DNA from: Ogataea parapolymorpha DL-1
Taxonomy: Eukaryota; Ascomycota; Pichiomycetes; Pichiales; Pichiaceae
NCBI RefSeq assembly: GCF_000187245.1
Contig: NC_027860.1
Span: 496,001 to 560,000 of the forward strand
Reading direction: 5' to 3'
Length of the DNA: 64,000 nt
Positions 17,070-27,356 of the stretch are shown here, one piece after another. The translations under genes and the position numbers were made by a program. Within the stretch, counting starts at the first letter, position 1. Every line of letters starts with the position of its first letter. The notes beneath the pieces are model-generated. The model was not told the DNA's origin. It did no database searches and saw only the letters and a program-made list of their open reading frames with translations.

Positions 17070-17211
17070 CTAAAAAGTTAGTACGTGCCAGGCAAAAACC
17101 CAATAAAAGCTGCATGAGTGTCCCTGTGGAGTCATGAGCATCTCAACGTGGTTGTATCACCAACTACACGTCCTTCTGCTTCAGAGTGTTGAGGTTCTTT
17201 TTTGCACTTAC
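17070..17211 (-). other. 5'-UTR intron of RPS22
   Basis: On the minus strand, donor GTAAGT begins at 17211, a TACTAAC branch site lies near 17081, and the acceptor TTTTTAG ends at 17070, three bases before the RPS22 ATG. The length is 142 nt. It can fold into a stem formed by CTCAA and TTGAG around an inner CGTG/CACG, GTTG/CAAC stem. S. cerevisiae RPS22B also has a 5'-UTR intron, there subject to RNase III control. Confidence 0.75.
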
Positions 17212-17463
17212 ATTAAGAGCACTAAACCAATGTTTTCAGCACACCCAATGTTCGAACTCAAAAGAAACCAAAATTTCTGAACCAGCTTGCTTTTTTGCCT
17301 TAATGTAAAACCAATCTGAACACTTGCAAATAAGAGATGATCTACGTACTCTTTACTTGCTTTCTTTGATGGAAGATGTTGAAAAAAATTTTCGACGAGA
17401 ATTTTATTAAATATCTCTCGGTGTAGAGATGCAAAGGAATATTTATACTATAAGCTCTTGAAC
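17212..17463. promoter_or_regulatory. RPS22-TTI1 divergent promoter
   Basis: About 250 bp between the RPS22 5'-UTR donor and the TTI1 ATG. T-rich and A-rich tracts occur near 17270-17310 and 17370-17410. No canonical Rap1 site is evident to me. Confidence 0.4.
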
Positions 17464-20400
17464 ATGCCTTCTGGTTCTGCCGATCCGGATGACATAGAGG
17501 TTTCCATTTTCAGGGAAATCAGGCAGAGTTGCGTAGCTCTTTCACAGATCACTTTTGCACCGCCAGAAACTTTTACATCTAGGGAACTGGTGGATGCCCT
17601 CAAACAGCTTGATTCCAGACTAACTCAGGTCATTGATAGCTTAGCGGATACGAAATCCTACGGAATTTCCACAAGTCTTGCAGACTACATTTTCGTACCA
17701 ATAGCGTACCTGCTAAAGCGCCCCGTGATTGAGGAGACGGAATTGGAGTATACGTTGTCCATTATAAATACTCTTATCAAAAGATGTTGGGCATTTCCAG
17801 GAAGCCTTCAAATGGAGATGGCACAGCAACTTCTGCCATTGATTACATTTCTGATTGGGGGAAAGCCAAACTTAGATGTGAATGAACTTCCTGAGCATGT
17901 TGATGAGACGATCTCGAATGGAGTCGACTGTCTCCAAAATCTGCTGGGTGGTATCAAGAACCAAGGTTCCAAATATTCGGATGAATTCTTAAACGATCCC
18001 AAAAACATGCTTTCTGTTGGACATATGGTCACTGTTTTGTTGATGTTTGTTCAAAAAGGACAGTCGGTAAGAATTCAAGTTCAAAGCTTGGAGGTTCTAA
18101 GTGATCTGTTTAAGATGTTCCATGATGGTGAAACTTTATCCTTTATGCTACCGGGAGTTGTTTCAGCGATCACTAAAGTTTTGAAGCAGAAAACGCGTCA
18201 GAAGGTGATTGCAAAATCGCTGGACCTGCTGAGCACCGCTATTTGCTTTGTTTTTGATGACTTCGATCTGGGAATTGAGACGATTGATAAAGGGGAAACC
18301 CTCGACGATGTCAAAGAACACGACATGGGTGTTGAGCATAGCGTTCATCTTACAATTTCTACCTCTGATGATAAAAAATTGCACAGAACTACTAGCTGGT
18401 TGAAGGCTACCGTATATCAGCTTCAAAAGGCATTCAAGATTATTTTGAAATTAGATGACCGAATTGATGTAAAGGAACCATATTTCACACTCTGTTCTTC
18501 CATGATGAGCCGCTGTTTTCTATCTTGTTCAATACTGATGCCACAAATTCTTGATTGCTTAGCGCAAGTGTGCAATGACGAAGAATATTACACAAAGTTT
18601 ACAGAAGTCCTAGCTTTCAATTCTCATGTTCCAGAGGTCCTCAAATTGATTGAAGGTGAGTTGGATAAGGGAATTGGGATAATAACGATGGCTCTGAGAT
18701 CACCCGATTCTTCTAAGGCAATTGGACTCTTCAACAAATTTTCTTTTTACTTCTCGGTACTATTGGAATTTGGGTGGAATTATTCCGTGCTGGGGGAAAA
18801 GTTGATCTATACCCTCCGAAACGAGCTGACGCTACTCAATAGAAAAAAGAAACAACCAAAGCCGATAGAGGTGTCTTATGGTGATGAACTCCTTTCGATA
18901 ATCCTGACCTCGGATTTCGAGGTATCTGAAAAAGTGTGGTCTTTGAATGACATTCTCGACGTGGAGGTCGAGAAATCGCTGATGAAGATGCTCTCTTATT
19001 TAGGGCATAGAGGCGCAAGCTTCTTACAATATATATTATTTGATTTGCCACCGACTGATTCAGTTGATTTGGCACTGGCAGAGTCCATGAGCTTATGGCT
19101 TGTCATGAGATCAGTGCAAAAGACAGGTCTGCATCACGATGACTATCTTACTGATGACTACAAAGACAACAGCTCTACAGAGGTCACCTACAGCCTATTG
19201 GAGAAAGCTGGGGAGCTTTTGAGTTTTGCTGCTATCCACGAAGAGCCTGCTCTTACCAAGGCAACAATCATTGGGCTGCAATGTATCGAGAAGGCGTGCG
19301 ACATACTTGGAAATGATTTTCATTCAGAACTTGTCGATTACCTTTACCCAGTGGTGGACAGCCTTGCATCACCGAATGACCTGATTCGTTTGCAAGCGCA
19401 GAAAGTGATATTGAAGATTGCGGATCAGTTATACGAGGGATCAGTGGAAAGGCTCATTTCAGAAAATTGCGACTATTTAGCCGACAAACTATCAATCAAT
19501 ATGACTGGCGAAACCATTACTCCTCGAACCCCCATGATCGTGGGGGTCCTAGTTAAAATTGGAGGGATAGAGCTTGTGTCGCAATTGGACGATATAATAG
19601 CCACTATATTCACACTTCTTGATGTCTATCATCAATATGCCACCCTCTGTGAGGGTTTCTTTTTTGTGTTTGATCAGATTATTGATCAGGTTTATAACAA
19701 TGTTCTCTCGGGTGTGAGCTTGAAAGATTTGGAACAGAATTATGAGGATGTGAACGTGATTTATCCTGCACCATGGGGCTTAAGAAATCTTGAGCAGGTT
19801 TTTGACTTCGTTGAAAAGCAGGTTGAGCTTCTGGACGATGATCACGAGACTGTCGGTGAAGTAATTGAGGAACCAATAAAGAAGGAGAAAATCCTTGAGG
19901 TTGATAGCGACGATGAATCAGATGCCGAAACGAATTCTGTTGTTTCATCTCCGGAAGACGACACAAAATGGATGTCGCCAATTACACCAAAACAGTATAA
20001 AATCCTAGCAGAAATACTTCAGTACAGCGAGCGGTTGTCTAAGCACCGTTCTATCAAAGTTTCAGCCATTGCATTGGGTTTGATTAATAAACTGATACCC
20101 ATCTTGGCAACTGAGAAAACGAAGTTCCTTCCCATTGCTGCTTCCATTTGGCCTACAGCAGCCAGCTTCGTTACTAATGATGACCTCAAGCTGGCATGTT
20201 CAGCATTGAGCGTAGTTCACACGTTGATAAGTTATGCCAATGTGTTCTTAACAAGCAGGTTTTGTGACTTGGCAAAGCTCCTGATTACGAAATATCATGA
20301 GCTGATAAAAAAGCATGAAACAATTTATAGAAGGCGGAGAGAGAATGCAACGAAATGCATGGTGAATAAAACCAGCACTACCACCAACTTTGAAAGCCGG

Positions 20401-20568
20401 ATATTTGAACAGTTAGCTGTTCTCTGCAAGACAGCTCTGCTCAAGCTTGGCAGGACTCTACCATTGGAAACTGCTCTAGATATTGCCAGTGTGGCATATA
20501 TCTATGATGATGATGAAACCCATTATGCATTTTACGATGACGTTATCTATTATTTCAAAAAGAAGGCT
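17464..20568 (+). CDS. TTI1: Tti1, HEAT-repeat subunit of the TTT chaperone complex
   Basis: A 1,035-residue helical-repeat protein starting at the ATG at 17464 (MPSGSADPDD). The N-terminal block LADYIFVPIAYLLKRP followed by YTLSIINTLIKRCW is characteristic of Tti1. Further HEAT-like repeats run to the C-terminus, interrupted by an acidic loop around residues 800-840 (DSDDESDAETNS). Tti1 acts with Tel2 and Tti2 as an Hsp90-linked adaptor that stabilises PIKK kinases (Tor, ATM/ATR types). The length matches S. cerevisiae Tti1 (1,038 aa). The stop codon follows KKKA at 20569-20571. Confidence 0.85.
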
Positions 20569-20636
20569 TGATAAGTGGATTGTATACACTCCAATTATCG
20601 AAGGTAAAACTACAATTTGAAATATGTAATAATAAT

Positions 20637-20644
20637 AAAAAAAG
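20637..20644 (-). terminator. RNA polymerase III terminator of tRNA-Gln
   Basis: A T-run on the minus strand directly after the tRNA 3' end (A-run at 20637-20643 on the plus strand), the usual Pol III stop signal. Confidence 0.8.
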
Positions 20645-20716
20645 AGGTCGTACCCGGATTCGAACCGGGGTTGTTCGGATCAAAACCGAAAGTGATAACC
20701 ACTACACTATACAACC
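20645..20716 (-). tRNA. tRNA-Gln (anticodon UUG)
   Basis: A 72-nt cloverleaf read on the minus strand from 20716. The acceptor stem is GGTTGTA with TACGACC (one G-T pair). The D arm contains AGTGTAGTGGTTATC (A box), the anticodon loop is TTTTGAT giving UUG, and the T arm is CCCCGGTTCGAATCCGGGG-like (B box GGTTCGAATCC). It is almost identical to yeast tRNA-Gln(UUG). There is no intron. A run of seven T residues follows on the transcribed strand. Confidence 0.97.
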
Positions 20717-21337
20717 ATCGACATTGTTATGAGGTGTAGTTGATTTACAAGTGGAGTTAACAGTGATGATTTACAGGTAAGCCATAAACAATAACAGCTG
20801 ATGACAATCACGTAACGAGTTAGTGGTAGACCTCATTTTTCTTAGTACAAGGCATACAATCCGCATTGAGGATGGGAGGTCTTACTATAAGTGGAAATAG
20901 CTCTTCAAAGAGGTTTACATTGTTGATATAGCCCATAAGTTCTTGCGTGGGCGATACGATAACCATTTGTAAAATCACCCTTACTAGGAGCTCATAACTA
21001 ACTTAATTTCAGCAGAAAGCTTAGTAGTATGCCCAACTGTCCTTCAAATCTACGACGACATAGATTGGGAAGTTTTGTCAAAGGAAACATACTGTAAACT
21101 GGAGCGCTTAATTACTCAATATCCGATTCTGTTGCCTTGCAAAGTTGTTGATCGATAAATACATTGAAATCAAAGAATCATCGTTGTGCAGCTAAAATAC
21201 AGATGCTTGCAAAATTCGAATGTAATTCATTTACCCTTTTGGGCATTTTGTAAATAACAAAACCAGGTAATTTTGATGTAAACATTAAAACACGACGGCT
21301 CACAAGATTGTTCAATAATTTAACAGTTGCTTAATGT
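20717..21337. other. Gap between tRNA-Gln and ASE1
   Basis: 621 bp. The right part is the ASE1 promoter, with two forkhead-type sites: GTAAATA at 21250-21256 and GTAAACA at 21278-21284. Forkhead factors drive mitotic genes in yeasts, which would fit ASE1. In the middle there is an intron-like TAACTAAC...TTTCAG (20995-21012) followed by an open frame to 21158 without an ATG. No known product is recognised. Confidence 0.45.
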
Positions 21338-23806
21338 ATGAATGTTAACACTAGTGACATAATGAAACTTAAGAAAGATATGATTTGCTCTTTGGATAAT
21401 TTGTCTGAAGATCAGTTGGGGTCCATAGCCAAATTTATTCAAGAAACGAATAGCGACGTACAAATAAACAAACCGAAACCATTGTTGCAATTACACATCC
21501 AGGATATCATTAAGGCTTCACATGATATTCAAACATTGGGTCTAATAATCGGAGGACAGGATGGCAAGCTAGAGCGATGGTTTGAATCCATTCACATAAT
21601 CCTTACTAATTATTACTCAGAGCTGAAGCAAGAGGAACGTCGCTTGAATCAGGAATTCATAAAGTCACTAGACACGATAGCCAAGATCTTTCAAGTTTTG
21701 AAGAATTACCAAAAGGAGGCACAGGATGGCTCCCTACTGAGCTGCAGGGTTCAAAAACTGATCGACGACTACCGACAAAATGAATTTGTAAATCTGGCGC
21801 AGTATTGTAACGAGGCAGAACCAATGTCCCAAGTTAATAGAGAGGTCGAAAATGGAATTCTCAAACTGAAACCGATGCTTGTGGAGAAGATTGTGGGGAT
21901 TTCAAAAGAGATAAGAGGTTTTTACTCAAGGTTGGAGATTGTGGACGAATATGATAATCCAAAATTCCTTGAGCAACTTCCATCCCCAGAAGAAAGCCAG
22001 AAGTACTCTACCATAGAGGAAGTCGATGATATCAAAGGTATCATGTCTACCAATTTCAGTCGCTCAAGCCCCGCGCTCGAAGAGAAGATAAAGAGAGAAA
22101 AGCAGAAGCTAGAAAAGTTTATCAGCCAGAAGTGTTCTTTGATGAGAAATACCATGGACAAATTGAGAATGCTTGAGAATGAGTTAGAGAGAACAGTTGA
22201 CTTAGATCTTCAGCATTATTGCGATGAAGAGTTGATACAGCATATCGGTATCAAAAAAGCGAGCTTTGAACAATACAATAATAAACTGAAAGTCCTTTTA
22301 GAAGAAAAAAGCAATAGGGAACGACAGCTTAAAGATTTGATGGAAAGACTGGAAGATTTGTGGGCTGTCTTGAGACCGAAAGATAACTCCATTCAGGAGT
22401 TTTTGAAAGTGAACCGAAACATAAAGCGCGCGTCAATCAGTAATTTTGAAGCTCTTGTGGAAGAGCTAGAACAGGAGAAAAGGGAGAACATTTCAAAATT
22501 CATTCAAACAAGCCGTATGAGGATTCTTGGGTACTGGGATCTCCTGATGTACGATGAGGAAGACCGCTTAAAGTTTGAAGCGTTTTACGACGAAAACCCT
22601 GACAATTTTGACGAGGACTTGCTTGATCGACATAATCAAGAAATTGCGAAATTAAGAGCAGAGGTTGATAAACTCAAGCCTCTTCTTGAATCGATTACCA
22701 AATTAGATGACCTTCTCAAAGAAAAAAGCTATCTGGATGAAGCTGTTAAGGATCCAAATCGGCTTCTGAAAAGAGATTCATTCAAAATATTGAGGCATGA
22801 AGAAAAGATAAGGGAGAAGCTAGCTAGACAATTACCATCGACTATCCGAGATTTAAAACTGCAGCTAAACAGCTTTGAGATCGAAAAAGGCCGCGCATTC
22901 AAAGTAAATGGAGAACCATATATCTCAAGGTTGGAGGAGATTGAATCAGAACTTGGTCGAAAACGTAGTTTTCGAAAGTCGCCCATCAAGACCCTGCCTG
23001 CCAACAGCTCTAGCAGAGTATGTAAGCGGGAACCAACGAAAACTGCCACACGGAAAAGAAACCATCTCAGCATGCAATCGAGATTGCCTTCAACTGTTCA
23101 GCGGTTATCGCAATCAGTGAATTCAAACACCTATAAATCACCAGCAAGTTTCGGATCCGTTATCAGGAGACAGAACACTGAGAGTATGACAAATCCATTC
23201 AACTCTAGGGAAAGTTCTCCTTTGAGGAAAACCGTTCATTCTCGCCAGCATGCGAAAGCTTCACAACTACAGGACATAACACCAGATTTAAGATTTATGT
23301 CTCCGATTGAACCTCCAGTATTCTCCAATCCTGCCGACCCATCATTAGTCAGATCAGTTTGTTTCATGTCAGGTTCGACCATATCCAACAAGCCAATTGT
23401 AATCAAGGGTGGATCTCCCATCAGGCAAAATTCTGAATCCGAACTACACACTCGCTCACATTTGAAAATGCCGAGTTTATCTCCACCCACACGAGTCCCA
23501 CCTTCAAACGCAATTCTTCAAGGGCCAGCTGAAAGCACTAGTCTTAAGCCATTGAATTGTCAGCTCAAGGCTTCCTCCCCATCGTCATCTTTGATTCAAG
23601 ACCGCGTTAATGGAAGCATAGTAAGACCTTCCGACAGCCCTAATACATCAAACGCTATACCTGTTGCTGAACTAAGCGACTCGATGATTGATTACAGTGA
23701 AGAAGTCAAAGAGAACGTTAGCCCCAGGTCTTACAAAGCACATGGAAAAGCTCAGCAAATGTTCTTGAATGACGTTTCCATGAACTGGGATACCGAAACA
23801 TTTTAG
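21338..23806 (+). CDS. ASE1: Ase1/MAP65/PRC1 microtubule bundling protein
   Basis: An 822-residue protein. Long coiled-coil and spectrin-like helices fill residues 1-550. The MAP65 microtubule-binding signature lies in the region SRMRILGYWDLLMYDEEDRL, then FYDENPDNFDEDLL and PNRLLKRD. A Ser/Pro/Arg-rich disordered tail follows with several S/T-P sites. A KEN box (KENVSP, about residues 791-793) near the C-terminus fits APC/C-dependent destruction known for Ase1. The protein cross-links antiparallel microtubules of the anaphase spindle midzone. Two in-frame ATGs (21338 and 21362) are possible starts; the first is used. The stop is 28 bp from the SGT1 stop on the other strand. Confidence 0.92.
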   Translation: MNVNTSDIMKLKKDMICSLDNLSEDQLGSIAKFIQETNSDVQINKPKPLLQLHIQDIIKASHDIQTLGLIIGGQDGKLERWFESIHIILTNYYSELKQEERRLNQEFIKSLDTIAKIFQVLKNYQKEAQDGSLLSCRVQKLIDDYRQNEFVNLAQYCNEAEPMSQVNREVENGILKLKPMLVEKIVGISKEIRGFYSRLEIVDEYDNPKFLEQLPSPEESQKYSTIEEVDDIKGIMSTNFSRSSPALEEKIKREKQKLEKFISQKCSLMRNTMDKLRMLENELERTVDLDLQHYCDEELIQHIGIKKASFEQYNNKLKVLLEEKSNRERQLKDLMERLEDLWAVLRPKDNSIQEFLKVNRNIKRASISNFEALVEELEQEKRENISKFIQTSRMRILGYWDLLMYDEEDRLKFEAFYDENPDNFDEDLLDRHNQEIAKLRAEVDKLKPLLESITKLDDLLKEKSYLDEAVKDPNRLLKRDSFKILRHEEKIREKLARQLPSTIRDLKLQLNSFEIEKGRAFKVNGEPYISRLEEIESELGRKRSFRKSPIKTLPANSSSRVCKREPTKTATRKRNHLSMQSRLPSTVQRLSQSVNSNTYKSPASFGSVIRRQNTESMTNPFNSRESSPLRKTVHSRQHAKASQLQDITPDLRFMSPIEPPVFSNPADPSLVRSVCFMSGSTISNKPIVIKGGSPIRQNSESELHTRSHLKMPSLSPPTRVPPSNAILQGPAESTSLKPLNCQLKASSPSSSLIQDRVNGSIVRPSDSPNTSNAIPVAELSDSMIDYSEEVKENVSPRSYKAHGKAQQMFLNDVSMNWDTETF

Positions 23807-23833
23807 CTGTGTATGATATAGGAAACAATAAGT

Positions 23834-24859
23834 TTACCATTTCTTGATATCCACCCCATCAGGAGGAGCAATATCCACCTTCTTCTGACTGACCTCCTTC
23901 CAGTCTGTGCTAAGAGTCGTACCATTGCTCTCCAAGTAACTTTTCATCATCGCTCTTTTGGTATCTTCGTCTGCTCCTTCGTAAAGTTTCCTAAAGAAGA
24001 CGTCCGGATCTTGACTGGAATCTTCTTCGCCATCATCTACCTTGAATTCGGACCAATTGATTCTCTTTGTAGAAGAGCTTGGATAGCCCAAAGTGCTAAG
24101 AGAAGTCTCCTGTGGTGCAATCGTATCTGGTTCCACTTTTTCTAATGCTTTCCAAGTTTCTTCGGTTTCCTTGGCAAGGTATAATTCCAATTTAGTTCCA
24201 AAAACCTTAAATGATGATTTGGAGGGGACTATTGAGCCATACAAGGGGTCCAAACAATAATTAAAGTCGGCATTTTCACTTGTTTTAAAAGAAACACTCA
24301 CTGACGTCTCCTGGAAATCTATCTTCAAAGTCGTGGGTGGTATATTTTTGACGTATATTGAAACGTTTACCATGTCTTTGGAATCATACCAATCCACTTT
24401 CGGCTTCTGTTTCGAAATTTGTTGGGCCAATGATGACTTTCCTTTGGAAGATTCAGGACTTTTGACTGAAAGCTTCGCATCTGCTTGAAGCTTTTTCTCT
24501 ATCATGGTCTTAAACATCAAGCATTCGGCGTCCTTGTCATTTAGGTCGTGAGCTTTGCATATGTTCTCCATTGCCTCGTGAAACCATTTCTGTCTAAACA
24601 AGACAATTGCTTTCTGTTTATAGGACGTAGCAAGTTCTTCCCGTTTGCCACTATTTTGGGCTATTTGAACGAGTTTGTTTGCATCCTCAAAAGCAAGATC
24701 ATGTTTCTTGGACCTCAAATAAATGCGACTTCTAAGTAAAAGTGCTTTGAATGAATTTTGATTTTCTTGAAGTGCAGAATTCGCCTTCAATAATGCAGTA
24801 GCTAAATCATCTCTCTCATAAGCTAATTCCCCTTCTTTGATCTGAGTACCAATTGGCAT
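23834..24859 (-). CDS. SGT1: Sgt1 co-chaperone
   Basis: A 341-residue protein with the three Sgt1 parts in order: TPR-like repeats (residues 1-120, AYERDDLATALLKANSAL), a CS domain (about 150-240, starting KVDWYDSKDMVNVSIYVKN), and the SGS domain (about 265-341, INWSEFKVDDGEED, FFRKLYEGADEDTKRAMMKS, ending DIKKW). Sgt1 links Hsp90 to Skp1/SCF and kinetochore (CBF3) assembly. The length is close to yeast Sgt1 (395 aa). It is divergent from NOB1 with a 94-bp gap. Confidence 0.95.
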   Translation of the reverse strand: MPIGTQIKEGELAYERDDLATALLKANSALQENQNSFKALLLRSRIYLRSKKHDLAFEDANKLVQIAQNSGKREELATSYKQKAIVLFRQKWFHEAMENICKAHDLNDKDAECLMFKTMIEKKLQADAKLSVKSPESSKGKSSLAQQISKQKPKVDWYDSKDMVNVSIYVKNIPPTTLKIDFQETSVSVSFKTSENADFNYCLDPLYGSIVPSKSSFKVFGTKLELYLAKETEETWKALEKVEPDTIAPQETSLSTLGYPSSSTKRINWSEFKVDDGEEDSSQDPDVFFRKLYEGADEDTKRAMMKSYLESNGTTLSTDWKEVSQKKVDIAPPDGVDIKKW

Positions 24860-24953
24860 GATAATCTGCTAGACGAAGTTCTTTTGATTTCTTTAGGAAC
24901 ACAGCCCTGAAAAAAATATTTTTTAAGTCAATTTTTTCCTTTATCTTAATCCC

Positions 24954-26306
24954 ATGTCTAAAGTCAACACGCTCGTGTTGGACGCGGGCCCTTTGATCAC
25001 CCAGTCAGCATCAACCTTGCAGCAGCATGCTGAGAATTTCTTCACAACTCCAGGAGTCTTTAACGAGCTGAGAGATGAGCATGCTCGAAGACAAACTACT
25101 TTATGGGGCGAATTATTAACAGTAAGACAACCCAAATCGGATGCAATCAAAGCAGTGGCTGATTTCGCTAAACTCACTGGTGACCATGTGGTGTTATCAC
25201 AAAATGATATTCATATCTTAGCTCTTGCGTATGAACTTGAATGTGAATTAAATAACGGTCCTTGGAGACTGAGATCGTATCCAGGAGAGAAAAAAGAACG
25301 TCAAAAGAAGCAGAATCGGAAGGAAGGATATGAAACTAGGGATTTAGGGTTCATATCTGAGAAAGAAAATACGCAGGCATCACTAGAAAACTTGGTGGTC
25401 TCGAATACAATTGAGAAGACAAAAAAGAAAATAAGAAGAGGTGGAAAACGGCACAGAAGGAAACCGATCAACAGCGGAGAGGAAGGTGTGGCAGACATTA
25501 AGGAACAGGCTGAAATTGATGATAGTGGAGATGCAGCCATGCAACAAATCACAGAGAAACTCAAAGATCTTTCCACTGATGGCCAGCTTTCACAGACATA
25601 TTCGGATTCAGAAGATGAAGGAGAGTGGATTACCCCCGACAATATAGTGGAAGAAATGCTGAAAGACGAAAATGAACAAGTCGAAGCAGAAAAAAGTACG
25701 TTTAAAATCAAAGTCGCTCTAGCAACCGGTGATTTTGCTGTTCAAAATGTTTCGCTTCAAATGGGGTTGAACCTGATGAATGCAATGTCAGGACTTCAGA
25801 TTCAAAGGGTGAGAAACTACATGCTCAGGTGTCATGCGTGTTTCACCATGATTCCAATTCCAAAAGATGGCACACCAAAACATTTCTGTTCCTCTTGTGG
25901 AGGGGCGACTTTGCTGAGATGCGCGGTTTCAGTCAACTCCAAGGGAGAAATTGTTCCTCACTTGAAGAAGAACTTTGAATGGCATAGAAAGGGTGACAGG
26001 TATTCTTTGCCATCTCCGCTATCTAAGAACTATACGAAAAAGTATGGCAAACAGGGATACCAGCATCGTGGAAATCCGAACCTCGACAACATTTACCTTC
26101 GTGAAGACCAGAAGGAATACCAACAAGCATTGAAAAATGCAAAATGGCAACTTCGACAAAATGAGAAAGCAATGCAAGAATATGTGGGTGGTGGATCAGC
26201 GGATAACTTTGTTTCTCCATTTTTCACTGGAACTGATCATATAAAACCGGTCAATGTGAGAGTGGGAAGAGGGAGGTACGTGAATTCATCTCGAAGAAGA
26301 AAGTGA
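24954..26306 (+). CDS. NOB1: Nob1, endonuclease of 18S rRNA 3' end
   Basis: A 450-residue protein with an N-terminal PIN domain (TLVLDAGPLI with the first catalytic Asp; LSQNDIHILALAYELE with further acidic residues). A basic/acidic insertion (residues 100-230) follows, then a zinc ribbon at about 290-320 (RCHACFTMIP and FCSSCGG) and a basic C-terminus (KYGKQGYQHRGNPN). Nob1 cleaves 20S pre-rRNA at site D to mature the small subunit. All four zinc cysteines are present. Confidence 0.96.
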   Translation: MSKVNTLVLDAGPLITQSASTLQQHAENFFTTPGVFNELRDEHARRQTTLWGELLTVRQPKSDAIKAVADFAKLTGDHVVLSQNDIHILALAYELECELNNGPWRLRSYPGEKKERQKKQNRKEGYETRDLGFISEKENTQASLENLVVSNTIEKTKKKIRRGGKRHRRKPINSGEEGVADIKEQAEIDDSGDAAMQQITEKLKDLSTDGQLSQTYSDSEDEGEWITPDNIVEEMLKDENEQVEAEKSTFKIKVALATGDFAVQNVSLQMGLNLMNAMSGLQIQRVRNYMLRCHACFTMIPIPKDGTPKHFCSSCGGATLLRCAVSVNSKGEIVPHLKKNFEWHRKGDRYSLPSPLSKNYTKKYGKQGYQHRGNPNLDNIYLREDQKEYQQALKNAKWQLRQNEKAMQEYVGGGSADNFVSPFFTGTDHIKPVNVRVGRGRYVNSSRRRK

Positions 26307-26340
26307 GGAAGTAATTTGTAATTTTAAATGATAACAAATT

Positions 26341-27348
26341 ATGAGGCTGTGCTTTAAAAGTAAATTCATTCCAATGTCTTTCGTACCCCTTGAGCACAAG
26401 GCTGCAGGCCATGATGGAGCAATGCAATCTCTTGACGGTTCATTATTCATAAAGCCCGCTAATGCACAAGAGCTACAGTTTTATACCACAACGCAGGCTG
26501 AGGCGCAAAATCTTGACGATGAGATTGAGCTAGGATCAAAGTTGTTCCATTGGATGCCTGTCTTTTATGGAACAATGTCTCCTGGAGTCAGTAAAGAACT
26601 ACGTGAGAAAAATCCAGAAGCAGGCAAAGGATATCAAGATCCATTGGTATCCCAGCCCGACAGCGGACAACAATACTTGGTTCTAGAGAATGTGGTATAC
26701 GGTTTCAAAAAACCGAGTGTTATCGACATCAAGCTTGGAAACATTCTTTACGACGAAAATGCAAGCAAAGATAAGATCGAACGGATGAAGAAGGTTTCAA
26801 ATACTACAACCTCAGGGTCTCTACATTATCGTATATGTGGAATGAAAATTGTTGATTCAGGTAAATCTCTGACAAATATCAAGGGCTCAGATTTGAAAGA
26901 AACGGCGCGCGAAGATGACGGTTACTTGTTGTTTGATAAGAACTTTGGAAAAGGATTAGCGGCTGACACTGTCAAAGATGCTCTATTACTATTTTTCAGG
27001 GGAAACAATCTTTCACCACAGAGACAAGCAATTGTTCTCGAGAATACCATACGCCGATTGCAACTTCTTTATAATTGTTTGCTCGATTATGAGATTAGAA
27101 TGATTAGTGCATCCCTATTGCTGGTCTATGAAAATGACGAAGGTCGTTGGGAAGAGCTTGATGATCAAGATATATTAGTAAATGAAATGGAGATTGATGA
27201 GGACTCTAGCGAAGAAGACCTCCCCCGAGCATTGAGTTTGCTGAGATTGATTGATTTTGCTCATACGAAATATACTCCTGGAAAAGGAAATGATGAATCC
27301 ATATTAACTGGTGTTAAAAACTTATTGGAACTGATCCAAACGTTATAA
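26341..27348 (+). CDS. ARG82: Inositol polyphosphate multikinase (Ipk2/Arg82)
   Basis: A 335-residue inositol phosphate kinase. The signature PSVIDIKLG (P-x3-D-x-K-x-G) is at about residue 132. TTTSGSLHYRICGMKI and the late LIDFAHTKYTPGKGNDE complete the IPK fold. VLENVVYGF precedes the signature as in yeast Arg82, and an acidic stretch (EIDEDSSEED) replaces the longer Asp tract of the S. cerevisiae protein. The enzyme makes IP4 and IP5 from IP3 and also stabilises the ArgR-Mcm1 regulator. Homology starts at PLEHKAAGHDG, so the ATG at 26374 is a likely alternative start, giving 324 residues. Confidence 0.93.
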   Translation: MRLCFKSKFIPMSFVPLEHKAAGHDGAMQSLDGSLFIKPANAQELQFYTTTQAEAQNLDDEIELGSKLFHWMPVFYGTMSPGVSKELREKNPEAGKGYQDPLVSQPDSGQQYLVLENVVYGFKKPSVIDIKLGNILYDENASKDKIERMKKVSNTTTSGSLHYRICGMKIVDSGKSLTNIKGSDLKETAREDDGYLLFDKNFGKGLAADTVKDALLLFFRGNNLSPQRQAIVLENTIRRLQLLYNCLLDYEIRMISASLLLVYENDEGRWEELDDQDILVNEMEIDEDSSEEDLPRALSLLRLIDFAHTKYTPGKGNDESILTGVKNLLELIQTL

Positions 27349-27356
27349 TTATATAC

